A DNA stretch of 64,000 bases, taken from assembly GCA_001179505.1 (NCBI GenBank), contig CDMY01000303.1:61232-125231 (forward strand). Direction: 5' to 3'. Shown here in pieces: positions 12,377-24,424 of the stretch. The notes under the pieces are model-generated. The model ran no database searches, was not told the DNA's origin, and was given only the letters and a program-made list of their open reading frames with translations. Origin of the DNA: Vitrella brassicaformis. Its lineage: Eukaryota > Sar > Vitrellaceae. Position 1 is the stretch's first letter, and the number at the start of each line of letters is the position of its first letter. Position numbers and translations under genes: made by a program.

Positions 12377-14739
12377 ATGTCTGGGTCTTCAGCCCACCCC
12401 GAGTCGTCTGATGTGCCCTCTACTCAGAGGTCTGCCATCCTGGATCTGCCGGTGGATGAGAAGGGCTTTGTGTCCGAGGCCGACCGCGACGCGCAGTTCC
12501 GGCGGCTGCGGATGAAGCTGGAGAACCGGGGCTGCTTTGACTGCAACGCCCGCAACCCCACCTGGATGAGCCTCACCTATGGCGTCTACCTGTGCCTCAC
12601 CTGCAGCGGAAACCACAGGAGAATGGGCGTGCACGTGTCATTCGTCAGGTACTGTACAAGGACACACAGACAGACAGACGGGGCAGACAGACAGACCTGA
12701 GAGAGAGAGAGAGAGAGAGAGGCGAGACGGCGGGGGGTATGTGGCTGCAGGTCTTGTGAGCTGGACAAATTCACGAGGGAGCAGCTGACCCGGATGGAGC
12801 TCGGTGAGCGCACCCACACAAGCAACACACAAGCCGAGAGGCCCGACACACTGTCATGTGTTTGTTTGTCAAGGCGGCAACGGCAAGGCCCGAAGCTACT
12901 TCAAACAGCACGGGTGAGCAGACAGCGACGGACGGGACGAGAAAAGCCGTCCTCTCTCCTCTCGCTTCCATCTCTCTCTCATCCATCTCTGCCTGCCGCT
13001 GGAGAGAGATGCTCAGGTTGTTGGACGGGAAGCATGTCGACTACCACAGCAAAATGGCCCACAAGTACAAGCACCACCTCGACGTACGTACAATGGAAAC
13101 AAACACGCCAGCCAGCCAGCCAGAGAAGAGAGAGAGAGATGATGAGATGGTGTGCATCGCATCGTTTGCTGCGATGCTGTGCCTGGCTGTCTTGCCTTTT
13201 CAGAAATTGGTAGCCGGTGCGTTGGGTCGCGACTTCAAGAGAGGCGACACGGGACTTAGTGAAGGTAGGTCCACATAACGAATCGATGGATGGATGGATG
13301 GATGCGTGTATTGGTTGATCCCCCAGAGAGTCCCATTGCGTCAGCGGGCAGCCCCGGTGGCCCGTCAGCCGCCGGTGGCGCCAAGCCGTCCCTCCCCCCG
13401 CCAGTCTCCCCTTTCGGCTCCACCACCACACCAGCCCCATCCCTCGCACCCGCACCAGCATCACCACAGCAGCAGCAGCAGCAGCCGAAGGAGCCACACC
13501 ACCCCCCCATCCACCGGCCGGCCCAGCCGATCGCCATCAAGCCCGCGAGCGCCCCGTCGGGTCGCGGCCCTGTGCATGTCCACGGGCAGCACCATGGAGT
13601 GCACGTCGGGGGTCAGCTCAAGGCCCAGCGGCTGGATGTGGGCTTTGATTTCGACTCGCTGGAGAAGGAGCTGCAGCAAAACGAGGCGCAGGCCACCAAG
13701 GCCGGCGACAAGGCCGGCGGGCAGTCGCTCTCCGCTGCTGTCGGTGAGTGAGTTAGGGGGAGGGGGCAGTGATTCAGGAGGCTCTTCGTCTTGTGGGGTG
13801 ACCTGCGGTGGTCCGTATGTGTCTGTGTGAATGTCAGCTGAGGCGTTAAAGGCCGACGGGACGTCCCCTGTATCCATCAAAGGCGCAGAGTCGCCCGCCA
13901 AACCTGACGCCACCAAGGCCTCAATCAGCAGCACGTACGGACGTCACCCAGACAGACGGACAAAGGCAAAGGCAAAGGCATACCCGTGTCGTCGTGTGTC
14001 ATGAATGTCCCCCGTGCTGCAGGAATCGCCTGTCAGCGGCGACGTCCGCGGGCGGCAATGCGGGTGGTGGGCGGTGGGAGAAGGCCAAGTCCATTTCTTC
14101 GGCGGACTTCTTCGCAGACCCGTAAGTGCACAATACCTACAGCTGTCTCTCTCTCGGCTGAATCAATCTGACAGCTGGGTGTTGTTGCTGCTGCGGGTCC
14201 CCTTCAGATCTCGCCAGAGCGCCGCTGAGCGGATGGACATTCAGAACAGGATAAGTGCAATGTCGTCGCATCAGGCCATCTCGTCAAATGCCTTCTTTGG
14301 AAATCCCTCAGCTGACCCCTCGGTGCGCCCGACCACACGTGCACATATTCCAGACAATGGATTGCGGATGGACGTTCTGTGTGTCTGTATATATCTCTGT
14401 CTGTCTCTGTCTGTGCTGCAGGGCGTTGCCGGCGACGGACGGGCATCGTGTAAATGCACATGGCCCTTGTGGCAATGAATGGGTGCAGTACGGCGTTTCC
14501 TGATTGATGTGTGTGCGCTTCAGTTGACGACCTGACGGAGCAGGCGCGTCAGGGTATCTCCAATATGGCAACCAACGCCAAACAGGTGCGTCTGTGCGTT
14601 TGTGTGGGTGGGGTGATCCAGGCCCTGGACGAACCCGTCGAGTGAGTCGATGGCTGGTGTCCCTGTGTGTGGTGTGGTGTGGTGTGTGCAGGGTGTGAGG
14701 GCAGCCAAGGACTGGCTGCAGCTGCAACTCAACCGCTGA
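12377..14739 (+). CDS. ArfGAP zinc-finger protein, Glo3/ArfGAP2-3 type
   Basis: About twelve exons. The ArfGAP domain occupies roughly residues 25-150: [24 protein letters not shown] is the C-x2-C-x16-C-x2-C finger, followed by [15 protein letters not shown], which includes the invariant catalytic-type Arg. The domain continues through [22 protein letters not shown] and a short helix exon. The middle is Pro/Gln/Ala-rich. Two short Glo3-motif-like sequences, [10 protein letters not shown] and [10 protein letters not shown], lie near the C-terminus, which ends as an amphipathic stretch ([15 protein letters not shown]). Proteins of this class stimulate GTP hydrolysis by Arf on COPI vesicles at the Golgi; the paired ISS motifs favour ArfGAP2/3 over ArfGAP1. 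The small exons at about 13003-13083 and 14420-14450 are the least certain. Confidence 0.9.
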
Positions 14740-15346
14740 TCTGATCTGACCTGATCTGGGATGTAGGGATGGATGGATGGATAATTGAGGGGATAATTGA
14801 AGGGATAATTGCGTGGTCGTGTGCCGCTTAATGACATGGGACTCATTATCTGTCAATGAGAGACAGGAGAGGGAAAGACAAATGAATAAATAAAGGGCCG
14901 AGGCATTGCAATGCATTCCATGGCATGTGTGTGTGCGGCGTACTGTAGACACACGTGTGTGATGCATGTTGTGTTGTGTGTGGGTCTGGTCTTCTTCATC
15001 GTTTTCAATCATCAATCAATGCGTGTGTCGTGTGTGTGTCCGTGCCGTGCCATTCGTGTGATGGGACGACTGATCGACTGATACACATACATTACATGCA
15101 CAGCGGCTAAGAGAGGTGCATCGCTGTCTGCGTGCTGGACAGAAAAGACAAAACACTGGCCGTGACGACGGCTACGTGTGGAAAAACCTGTCTATCAGTC
15201 AGTGAACGGACGCGTACCCCCACACCCAATCGCATGCCTTGACCGCTCTCACGAAAATCCCCCTCGCGCCTGCGCGTACTGAACGGCGCACCACTAACGC
15301 ATCCACGCTTCCATCTAAGCATCTCTGTGTCTGTCCGATCAGTCAA
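14740..15346. other. Convergent intergenic spacer
   Basis: About 600 bp with GGATGG, TGATCTGA and TAATTG short tandem units (near 14737-14815), an AATAAATAAA stretch at about 14886 that could serve polyadenylation of the ArfGAP gene, and no supported exon. Confidence 0.45.
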
Positions 15347-18080
15347 TCAGTAGATATACTGCGGCACATTGAAGTGGACCAGCCCCAGGGCGACCGTGAC
15401 CCGCTCTCCGGCACTCTCCTCATTGTTCTCATCCTGGTCGTCGTCATCGGTCATCTGGGGCTCCATCTCGTGGTCACTCAACCGCCGCTTGACGAACAGC
15501 AGATCGCCAGTGAAGGTGCCGTGACCCCCGGCCATGAACCCGGAACAACTCTGAGCAGCAACAGCAGAGGGAGAGGGCAAGGGTGTGGTGCAGGTTGAAT
15601 GAACCACTGGGATGGGTGGGTGGCGTGTGTACTTTTTTACCTGGTAGACGAAGTACCCCGACTGGAGCGGGGGGTCGCCGCCCTCGACGGAGAGGGGCAG
15701 GTCGATGAAGCCCTCGTCACACAACACCTGCAGGCACATACCCATCCATCCATCCATCCATGGGTCTTTGCATCCCTCCCGCTGGCCCTGGCAGCTCACT
15801 CACTCACTCACTGACCGGGTGCTTGCCGATGACGCCCCTTCCCCTGCACACATTCGTCCACGCATCGCATTGCGTGGTGGACGAGACGACCCCAGTCAGT
15901 CAGGCGTGCGTAAGTGCGTCAGAGTGTGGGTGTAGCGGCGTGCGTACCTGACTTCTCGGACCTGCCCGTTGCCGTCGGTGAGCACCCAGTGGCGACTGAG
16001 TGACAGACCACCGACAGCCCAGCCCCTCATGCATGACTTCATTCATCCACAGATTGATTGCGACATGCCATGCCACCATCCATACCTCTGGAGCTGCACC
16101 TCCGTGAAGCCTCTCTGCTGTGCAGGGACGTGCTGTGGGTGTCCGGGAGGCAGCACCCGCAGCCGGATGGAGTACGCCCAGTACTGCACGTGCTCGGCCA
16201 TGTACACCGCACTCGCCAACGCCTCTATGCCGCTGCAGCCATCGATAGATCCATTGCAGTCAGCGCACACATCCCATCCACACGTCCAGCCATCCCATCC
16301 TGCCATCTCTCTTACTTGGTGACGGCCACGGCGAGGTCTGGCCCCTGTTGTGGGAAGATGTTGATCCCGCGGGAAGTCTCCTCGCCCGGCACTAACTGGC
16401 CGGCACTGGTTGACAGATTCAAACACACACAACAACACACAAAACACACCACACCACAACACCGTTGCAGCGACAGAGAGTACAACCTATCCATTGATGT
16501 ATCGCTGAGGCCTCCGTACACGTATGTGCCGTCCCGCAGGCGGTTGACGAACTCCTCCAGCCTGTTCGACCCACGAGACGAGACATACATAGTGTCATGC
16601 ATGAGGCGTGTGTGGTCGACACGTGTGTGTGTGGATACATACCATCTGATGAACCCATGGGGTCCTGGCGGCACTGCGGGGGTCAGCCGGGTCGCCATGC
16701 CGGGCTTCCGATCCATCACGTACACCTGGACACGAACGGGATCCATGTGCTCGTGTGTGCAGGGGGCGTCGTGTAATATAAGTGTGCACCAGTCCGTTGA
16801 CGGTGTTGAGCACGAACGCCTTGGGAAAGTGACCAAAGGGACACTGGGCAATAAACAAACTCTGCCAGCACCACACACACACAGAGAGAGAGAGACGGGA
16901 TGCTTGACGGGAGAGTCTTGCCCTCTGTGTGTTGTGTACATTTGCGAATATGGTTTGGTGCCTCTCCCGGAGGCCGGCCGTGAGGGTGAGGGCATCGTCC
17001 AGCGACATCAGCTTGACGCACGCCAGGTGGTTGTACGCCGAGTAGCCGCCAAACAGACCCACGAAGGGCCACGCCGACTGAGCAATCTCCTCCGGCTTCG
17101 TGCGGGGCTGGCCATCGTGAAATGACAACGCCTGACGCCACACCACACCCATGGACAAACAGGCGCACAGGCAGACATAGAAACATACAGCGGTTGGCCA
17201 CACTCCCCTCCCTCCTGAGTGAGTGGCCCACCATCTTGTAGTCGGTTGGCAGGTCACCGTTGGCCGCCGGCGCCTGTCCGGGAGCCACGGGCATCCCACG
17301 ATAGCGATCAACTCCTGCACTCATATCCACCTTCACACCATACATCGCATACCATAGCATAAAACGCGGACACGATAGATATCGAAATGGGCCTGTTGTG
17401 TGTACTGTACTCGTGCGGTGCGCCTGTCCTTACCGAGCTGATGGGTCCGTTGAGTGAGTTGCGGATGTGGTGCAGCTCGTGTTGCTGTAGCCATGCCTTG
17501 AGTGACCGCCATGCGCGGCTCACTCTGTTGTAGAGGGCGGCATCCACCGCATAGCCCAGCCGCGACGCCACCAGCTGCCACAGGACGAAGGCGATCAGCC
17601 AGGAACGGCACGCACCGTTGTTGGAACCAGGGGCCTGCCGTGCAGGTGCAGAAAGAATAACCAACCACCATGCAGGGAGAGGGAGAGAGGGAGGCGTGTG
17701 AGTGGGAGTGGGAGTGTGTGCGTGTGCGTGGTGCGTACCTGTTGACCGTCTTGTCTGCATGGCGGTGTGCACTGCTGCAGTCCGAACAGCTGGCCGCACT
17801 GCAGCCTGAAGAAACCCTCACCGTGCCTGAACGACGAGAGAGGTGAGAGACGAACACATAAGGCGTTCTTGGCGCCCCGTTCTCCTCTCTGTCCGTTTGT
17901 TTTACATGAGAGTGCTCCATTCCTTTGCGGCTGCCGAGAAGGCCAATAGATCTGCCGGTGCGAGCAGCCTGCAGACACACAGCCAAGTGGATGACATTGA
18001 CTTCAGCATCCACTCACTCACCGCAGCAGATGTGTCCAGGCAGGGCCACACGCAGGCAGATCTGACAAACGACGAGGCAT
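15347..18080 (-). CDS. F-box/ApaG-domain protein, SKIP16-like
   Basis: About a dozen minus-strand exons join in frame. Exon 1 (from ATG 18080) and exon 2 give LSDLPACGPAWTHLLR-LLAPADLLAFSAAAKEWSTL, an F-box-like segment. A middle part has RAWRSLKAWLQQH, FVGLFGGYSAYNHLACVKLM, AFVLNTVNGLVHT and RLEEFVNRLRDGTYVYGG, which follows the order of plant SKIP16 (SMI1/KNR4-like region). The last 150 residues form an ApaG domain: YWAYSIRLRVLP, HWVLTDGNGQVREV, GRGVIGKHPVL, SGYFVYQSCSGFMAGG-HGTF. Plant SKIP16 is a substrate-recognition subunit of SCF ubiquitin ligases; the ligand of ApaG is unknown. The tail is acidic (DDDDQDENNEES). Identity of the architecture is strong; the exact first exon and the 10-residue exon near 15830 are less certain. 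Confidence 0.8.
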
Positions 18081-18399
18081 GCCGCTCACCCCGCTTCCCT
18101 CTCGCTTTGGAAGCTCGCGCGATCGCCGCTTTTCCGCTTTGCAGTGCAAGAGCAGGATAGCCCCTGGAGCCGTCGCATCCAAGCAGAGTGTGGTTGTCGA
18201 GATCACCAGTCGCTTTGGCAGATCATTCACGAGCCGCAAGACACTAGAGGTGAGCATCGCTGGAATGTGAGGATCCGATGCGATGCGTGCCACTGTGGAT
18301 GTGCTGTGTGCAGGAGAGTCATAAGTGACCTGGCCATCGACGCGTCATTTCATTAATTCGCAAAAAGAGTGAGTGAGTGAGTGAGTGAGCGCAAACATC

Positions 18400-20624
18400 C
18401 GTGTTGCATCCGGACTTGGTGCCCTGCTGTGCCAGAGCATCTGTGGGTGCCAAGCGCCGCCGAGTACACAAGAAGGTGCACAAACATGGCGGGCGTGCTG
18501 GCTGTTTGTTGTTGATTGCGCAAGCACGTGGCCATGATCGTCGGCCTTATCCCATCGGCTGTCTTAGTCGGCCTTTTCTCATCGATTGCACCTTCATCAC
18601 GCCCTCCGCGTGTCCTGCAGCTCGCCAATGGGACGGATCCATCCGCTCCCAGCTTATCACTGGGAGCGCCTTTCATCTTTTTTCGGATGCCTTTTATCGG
18701 CTGCGTCGCGTCCTGTGTGTTTGGATCCGACAGCCCCTTCGTCGTTTTTTATCTGTGGGGACACTGGGACGGTCTACAGGACCACCGCACGCGTACGGCG
18801 GGCTATCGCCAGCACTTGTACTACTGGGACGCTGTGCTGGCGATGAGGCGGGTCTTGGTGCTGCCTATCGCACGGCAAGCGACAGGGCAGCCTGGACAAA
18901 CTGCAGTTTGCTGTGTGGCCGTTCGACCACGGCCACATGGAGGGCTAGTGGTGTAGCTCATGTCGCTGTTTGTCATGCACTTTGTGGTCATGTTGCAAGA
19001 TGGCGGCTCATTCGCCTTGACTATTGGACTTGTTTTGGTGGTGATTGCTGCCAATCTGGCGCACTACATCGCATTGGTGACGCGGATATGGCGATTTGGT
19101 CTGTTGCAAGTGGCCTATCGATACACGGCCCTCACCGATCGGAAGACGGCCATCGGTGAGCAATAAATGACATACACTCTCTCTCCTTTGTGGATCGTAT
19201 CATCTTTGTGTTATTCTTCAGCTCGTTTGATGTCCGGCTGTCTTGCGGGTCCGCTTGTGTCGTGGCTCATCCACACAGAAGAGAACAGAAGGCAACGGTC
19301 CCCCAAGGTCTTCTATGACTGGTCCACCGCGGCCCTCTCTGTGGACGGACCCCCTACTGCTGCCTCTGCTGCATCGGGAAAGTGCGACCCCTCTTTTGGC
19401 CGCCCGATGCATCGTGTGGTAGCGGCCATGCAGCTCACGTCAGCCGCCATTCAGGACGCTGTCGAGACCCTCAAAGTCACACACGTCCCCAGCGACTTGT
19501 AAGCTAACGACTCCCTAGTACAGCTCGCCTGTGCGTCTCTTTTGTGTTCCATTGGTCAGCCACGAGTTTCTATGGAGCCACGCCGGCAGAAGCGAGTGGA
19601 GATGGACAGCCGACGACAAGGCCAGGTGGTCGTCCACCTGCCGAAACCCGACGACGGCACAGTCACGGTAAGGCATTGCTGTGGCGGTTGTGATGGGTAG
19701 ACACGTACTATGTGTGTGTTGGCAGGGCTTGCGGGACATGCGGACGAGCGACCTCTCCCGCGCATTCGCAAACCAACGCTCCCTAAGACATGCCGGTCAT
19801 CTTGCTGCTTGACATTGCTACATACCACAAACATTGATTTGTCGTGTGCTGTCGTGTGATAGTGCTGCCTGCAGTGTCGAGTCGACTGAAGGACAGCAAG
19901 GCGTCCGGCGACGGAAGTGCTGCTGAGTGGGCCTCACAGAGTGATGTACAGCCGACAGACAGGTACATGGCCATTGTGTGGAGCGGCCAATCTGACCCAT
20001 CGATGCTCTCTTTCTGTCAGTAGTCAGCATTCTGTGGTGTCGCCGGGCATCACTTTGTACGACCTCCACGCCAACCTCGCCTATGTGGTGGACGAGCTCG
20101 TCACGAGAGAACAGCTGCGCCAGGCGGCACTGCAAAAGGCTGACGGCAGTGACCTGGAGAGGGGTGACGGTAAGGAGCCACCTGACGAGCACCATCATGG
20201 CAGTGGCGGCTGGCGCGGGCTCTACGAGGCGTTCCGGAAGGCCAAGCAATCACTCATCGACGCCGGCAGCCAACCGGTCCGAGCATGTGCGTGATCCTTT
20301 CCAACTTGCACGTGTGTGAATGTTTGGTGATTGCAGGAGGCCGTCCCGGAGGTTCTCGCGACCCTGGCGGCAACGGCGGTCGACACACCACATGGCGATG
20401 ATGCACTGTGGTCACTGTCGCCCGTCAGCTCATCCTCGTCGCGTCCGCAGAGCGACCCCCCCGCTGCTGTGCGTGCGCCACTCTGCCATCTCACGCGGGT
20501 CGATTGGCATCGGCTCACCACTGACATTGACAATACCGTGGCTGCAATGTCTGTGTCCACCGAGGCCCTTTACGATGCGTGTAGCGCCCTTTCTGCGCGG
20601 GATGCGGCCAACACAGACGATTGA
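18400..20624 (+). pseudogene. Decaying C-terminal part of a polytopic membrane protein
   Basis: Conceptual translation gives hydrophobic segments (e.g. MIVGLIPSAVLVGLFSSIA near 18534) and then GYRQHLYYWDAVLAMRRVLVL, which resembles the G-Y-x(3)-Y-Y-W-E-x(4)-R-K-L-L-L signature in the last membrane region of large protist proteins with Cys-rich ectodomains. The following part (LQFAVWPFDHG) continues only after a frame change near 18880-18900, then a stop at 18954-18956, then more membrane segments (HFVVMLQDGG, FALTIGLVLVVIAANLAHYIA) and a long cytosolic-looking tail spliced at 19160, 19500, 19670, 19970 and 20290 to the TGA at 20624. Another TAA lies near 19779. Missing ectodomain, frame break and stops indicate a remnant; an incompletely understood intron pattern is the alternative. 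Confidence 0.5.
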
Positions 20625-22031
20625 TGACGGACGTCACGCTTTTTGCGTGCTCTGAGGCCGCTCGTGCTGTTCACGGCTTTTGTGCATGTTTCTGCATACG
20701 TGTCGATGTCGGTAGGTGTCCAATTTTCCGCATTTCCAGCTGGAAGTGTCGTAGTCGGCGTTTTTCTGCGGAAGCGCTCGATTGACATGACGGATCCGGA
20801 TCGATCAGTGAAGTGCCGTCCAGCGTTGAGGAAAAAAAAACAAAACAGATAGATATGGACTGGACGAGGAGAGCAGCTCAGAAGAGAGCCAAACAACGGT
20901 TGCAACAGAGGTCCACACACCGCACAACAGACAGCTGGCTGTACGTTACGTATACACACACCGCCGTTGAGCACCCCACCCCTTGCAATGCACGCACCTC
21001 ATTCATCCACAGCCACCGATTGATTCGTCCGTCCATTGGTCCATCCATTGGTCCACCCACCCCCCCACGTGTCCGTCCGCCCGCATCTTCCTCCTTTCAC
21101 GATGGATATTGACACACACGCACACCCAACCGACCGACCGACATGGCCAGCTTCCCCCATTGTCCCTCCCTCGCCCGTCAGCATATAGATGCACGAACTC
21201 TCATTGACCAAAACCACCCCCCTCACCCACTGACCGGGTACACGTGCAGGCTAGGCTTGTGTGTGTCCAGCAGGTGCAGTCGCCTGTTGGTTGGCCTGCA
21301 CATAGTCAGACAGACACATAGACAGACAGACAGACAGACAGGCAGAGAGATGCACGAAGGAAGGGCAAAATTCACACACGGCGAGGGAGGGAAGCGATGT
21401 TAAAAGCCATACACACAGACAGACAGACGGACAGACAGACAGACAGCTGGACGGACAGACGGGGCCAGAAGAAAAATGTTGCGGAAACCCTCATTTACTT
21501 ATTCAGCAAAGCACGCCCCCCCACCGTCCGTCCACGTGTTTCACATCGCTCAAGTGCGCTGCAACACCTCTCCCCGCCCCGTTGGTGCGTCCAATCCCCC
21601 CCCCCNNNNNNNNNNNNNNNNNNNNNNNNNNNNNNNNNNNNNNNNNNNNNNNNNNNNNNNNNNNNNNNNNNNNNNNNNNNNNNNNNNNNNNNNNNNNNNN
21701 NNNNNNNNNNNNNNNNNNNNNNNNNNNNNNNNNNNNNNNNNNNNNNNNNNNNNNNNNNNNNNNNNNNNNNNNNNNNNNNNNNNNNNNNNNNNNNNNNNNN
21801 NNNNNNNNNNNNNNNNNNNNNNNNNNNNNNNNNNNNNNNNNNNNNNNNNNNNNNNNNNNNNNNNNNNNNNNNNNNNNNNNNNNNNNNNNNNNNNNNNNNN
21901 NNNNNCCCCCCCCCCCCCCCCCCTCTGCCCCCATCTCTCTTTGCATGTCAGCCGAGCCAATCAGCGATCGAGCCCAAAAACGGGCCCACCCGCAGACAGA
22001 CAGACCATCCTCCCCTTCCTTTCTGTTTGCA
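20625..22031. other. Intergenic region with microsatellites and an assembly gap
   Basis: No exon is supported. CAGA, CCAT and CCAC repeats dominate 20980-21460. A run of unknown bases sits in the middle, bordered by C homopolymers on both sides. Confidence 0.5.
21606..21905. other. Assembly gap of 300 unknown bases, flanked by poly-C
   Basis: Exactly 300 N. The bases before (about 9 C) and after (about 18 C) are C homopolymers, so the gap probably lies in or next to a G/C homopolymer that was hard to sequence. The real length is unknown. Confidence 0.95.
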
Positions 22032-24157
22032 TCAGTCGAGGTCCTCGTTGTCTTTGGACTGCTCCAGGTGCCCCTTGACGGCCGCGCCCACGTTGACGAC
22101 GTCGATAAGGAATGTGTCGTGGCCGTAGAGGGCGTCCAGCTCGTAGTAGACGACGTACTGGTTGCCCACCTCACGCAAGATGTCGGCGATCTGCTTCTGC
22201 TGCCAGCTGGGGAACAGAATGTCCGACTGCACACCCATGATCAATGACGGCATCTGCACCGCACCCGACGACCACATACACACAGACAGACAGGTAGAGG
22301 GCTGGACAGATGCGTGTGTGGGATGGTTGTGTTGTTGCTCCATGTCATGTGCACCCACCTGTATCGGTGTCATGCCCTTGGCAAGGTCGGGCTGGCCGTC
22401 GACGCCCCTGTCCTCCATTGTGAACAGGTCCATCGCCTGCAGCACCACAGCACAGCCCTCCACTGGTGCCGTCGGCCAGCTGGACGGAATGGACTGCGTT
22501 GTCAATTTCTCTCTCACCTTAGAGATGATGATCATCGAATTGGGGTCGTACTGAAGGCACCATTTCTTTCCCTAAACACACACGCACACACAGTGAGTTC
22601 AGCCATGCTCCCGCCCATCCATCCATCCGTCCGTGCGTGCCTGCGTGGGCCAGGTAGGTAGAAAAGTCACCTGGTGCTCGAGGTACGACTCAATGACAAA
22701 ATCGGCGTTGAGCGAGGGCCTCTGCTCGTTCCTCTCCCTCCCAAACCGCTGCTCCCACTCGGGGCCGCTCCTGTAGGTGATGGTGCCGATCTCCCTCGCC
22801 AGCTTCATGCCCTGCCAGGGAAACTCACCCGAGTAGTAGTCACCCTCACCGAAATTGGGATCCGCCATCTGCAGGCACGTTGACGCATGACGGACGAATG
22901 TGCAGAAAGAGGTGGCAGGGACGATGCTGCGTGCTGGTGTGTTGGTGTTGGTGTTGATGTGGGTGGTTGTCTGACCAGGACTTGTCGCTGTGCGTATCTG
23001 AGTGCGATGCTCATGGGGTGGCTGACGGCGGCCGCGCTGATGGAGACGAGCCGGCCGACCCTTTCCGGGTACATGGCTGCCGCTGCGATGCTCTGCATCC
23101 CACCGAGACTCGATCCTACCACCGCGTGAAGCTTCCCAATGCCCAAATCATCTGTGCAGGCACACACACAGAGAGAGAGAGAGAGAGTTGGGTATGGCAC
23201 CTGTGCGGTTGTCGGCCGTACCGAGGAGATGGAAGATGGCCCGGACCATGTCTTTGACGGATAGGAGGGGAAATCTGAGTGCGTATCTGATGCCGTTGCG
23301 TGGGTCGATGGCAGATGGACCCGTCGACCCATAGCAGCCACCCAGGTTGTTGGTGCACACCACGAAGAACCGATCCGTGTCGAGCGCACGACCGGGACCG
23401 ATGAACTTTTCCCACCAACCTGCACAGACCACACCACACGCACCCACACCCACACAGGAAAGGTGCCCGACTGGCAGTACTGTATGGGTGGGTGGGTGTG
23501 TCTGTGGTGGTAGTGCTCACCAGGTCGTGTGTTTTTGGGTTGGCTCTTGGCGTGTGACGATGCGCTCAGGCCGCAGGTGAGGAGGATGACGTTGTCCTTA
23601 GCCGCGTTGAGGGTGCCCCAGGTCTCATACGCCAGGTGGAACTCAGGCAGCATCCCGCCGTACTCCAGTGGAAAGGGGTGTGGGTGGTGGTACAGCTCGT
23701 AGCCCGTCACCACCGACGAATAGCTGGGCTCCGGGCCGTCGCTCTTGGCCGCTGACGCAGGCTGCCGCGATGGGGAAGCGGACGATGTGGCACTTGAAGG
23801 GGCAGAGGATAGCGGGGGAGAGGGAGAGGGAGATGGGGGCTGCTGGGACGCCACTGACGCCGGAACGGTGCCGTTGATCATGGATATCACGTACTCGGAG
23901 TCGACGTGATGGCCATTGGCCGACGAACTATTCTGAATGGCCGCAGCGCTCGCCGCATTGCTAGTGCTGCTGTACGGCCGTCTTGACGATGATGAACCAC
24001 TGCGTATCTGCCGGCAGTGCGGAGGAGGGCTGGCAAAGGGCAACGGGCGCGTGGCGGATGGCGTCGACACTCCAAGGGCAGGAGCCACGAGCCTCAGTGA
24101 CGAGGAGATCCGCCGCATTGCGTCTCTGCTCACTGTAGCAGCGAGAGGATCCATCAT
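22032..24157 (-). CDS. metX: Homoserine O-acetyltransferase, alpha/beta-hydrolase fold
   Basis: Seven exons give about 500 residues. After a roughly 170-residue Ser/Pro/Ala-rich N-terminal extension, the MetX core begins with [16 protein letters not shown] and [20 protein letters not shown]. Then come [33 protein letters not shown], the nucleophile elbow [15 protein letters not shown] (catalytic Ser in G-S-S-L-G-G), [14 protein letters not shown] with the likely catalytic Asp, and LYGHDTFL with the catalytic His. The enzyme transfers acetyl (or succinyl) from CoA to homoserine in methionine/cysteine synthesis. The extension begins [24 protein letters not shown], which could be an organelle leader. 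An upstream mini-exon (MKPLQLPETAAARL...) with a 34-nt intron is possible but that intron would be unusually short here. Confidence 0.92.
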
Positions 24158-24273
24158 GTACTCGTCCACACCTGCGGGAGGAGCGTCTGGTGCTGCTATT
24201 CGTACCGATATGGAGGACTTCCTTCTTGTCAGAAAGGAGCTGCAACCGGGCAGCAGCGGTTTCAGGAAGCTGC

Positions 24274-24287
24274 AGCGGTTTCATGGA
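24274..24287 (-). promoter_or_regulatory. Recurring 14-nt upstream element, copy 2
   Basis: On the minus strand this reads TCCATGAAACCGCT, 116 nt before the metX start, identical to 8124-8137. A near copy lies beside it at 24255-24268. It sits in the 267-bp divergent spacer shared with the gene starting at 24425. Confidence 0.4.
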
Positions 24288-24424
24288 GCACCCTAGGCGG
24301 CACCCCCGGCGTCCTGAGTTTGCCTCTGATTCCCCGCTTGGTTTCTGAGTGGCTGCAGTGCTGATGTGTAAGATCTATTGAAGAAGAGCAAATATCTGCC
24401 TTCTTGTTGGACGAGTTGACCGCG

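Noticed and set aside
18079-18330. Plus-strand frame MPLTPLPSRFGSSRDRRF starting at 18079
   Set aside because: Its ATG overlaps the start codon of the minus-strand SKIP16-like gene, and after its apparent intron it stops within four codons. Kept out as a probable chance frame.
24157-24293. Extra first exon for metX (MKPLQLPETAAARL...)
   Set aside because: It would need a 34-nt intron, far shorter than others here; the in-frame ATG at 24157 is sufficient.
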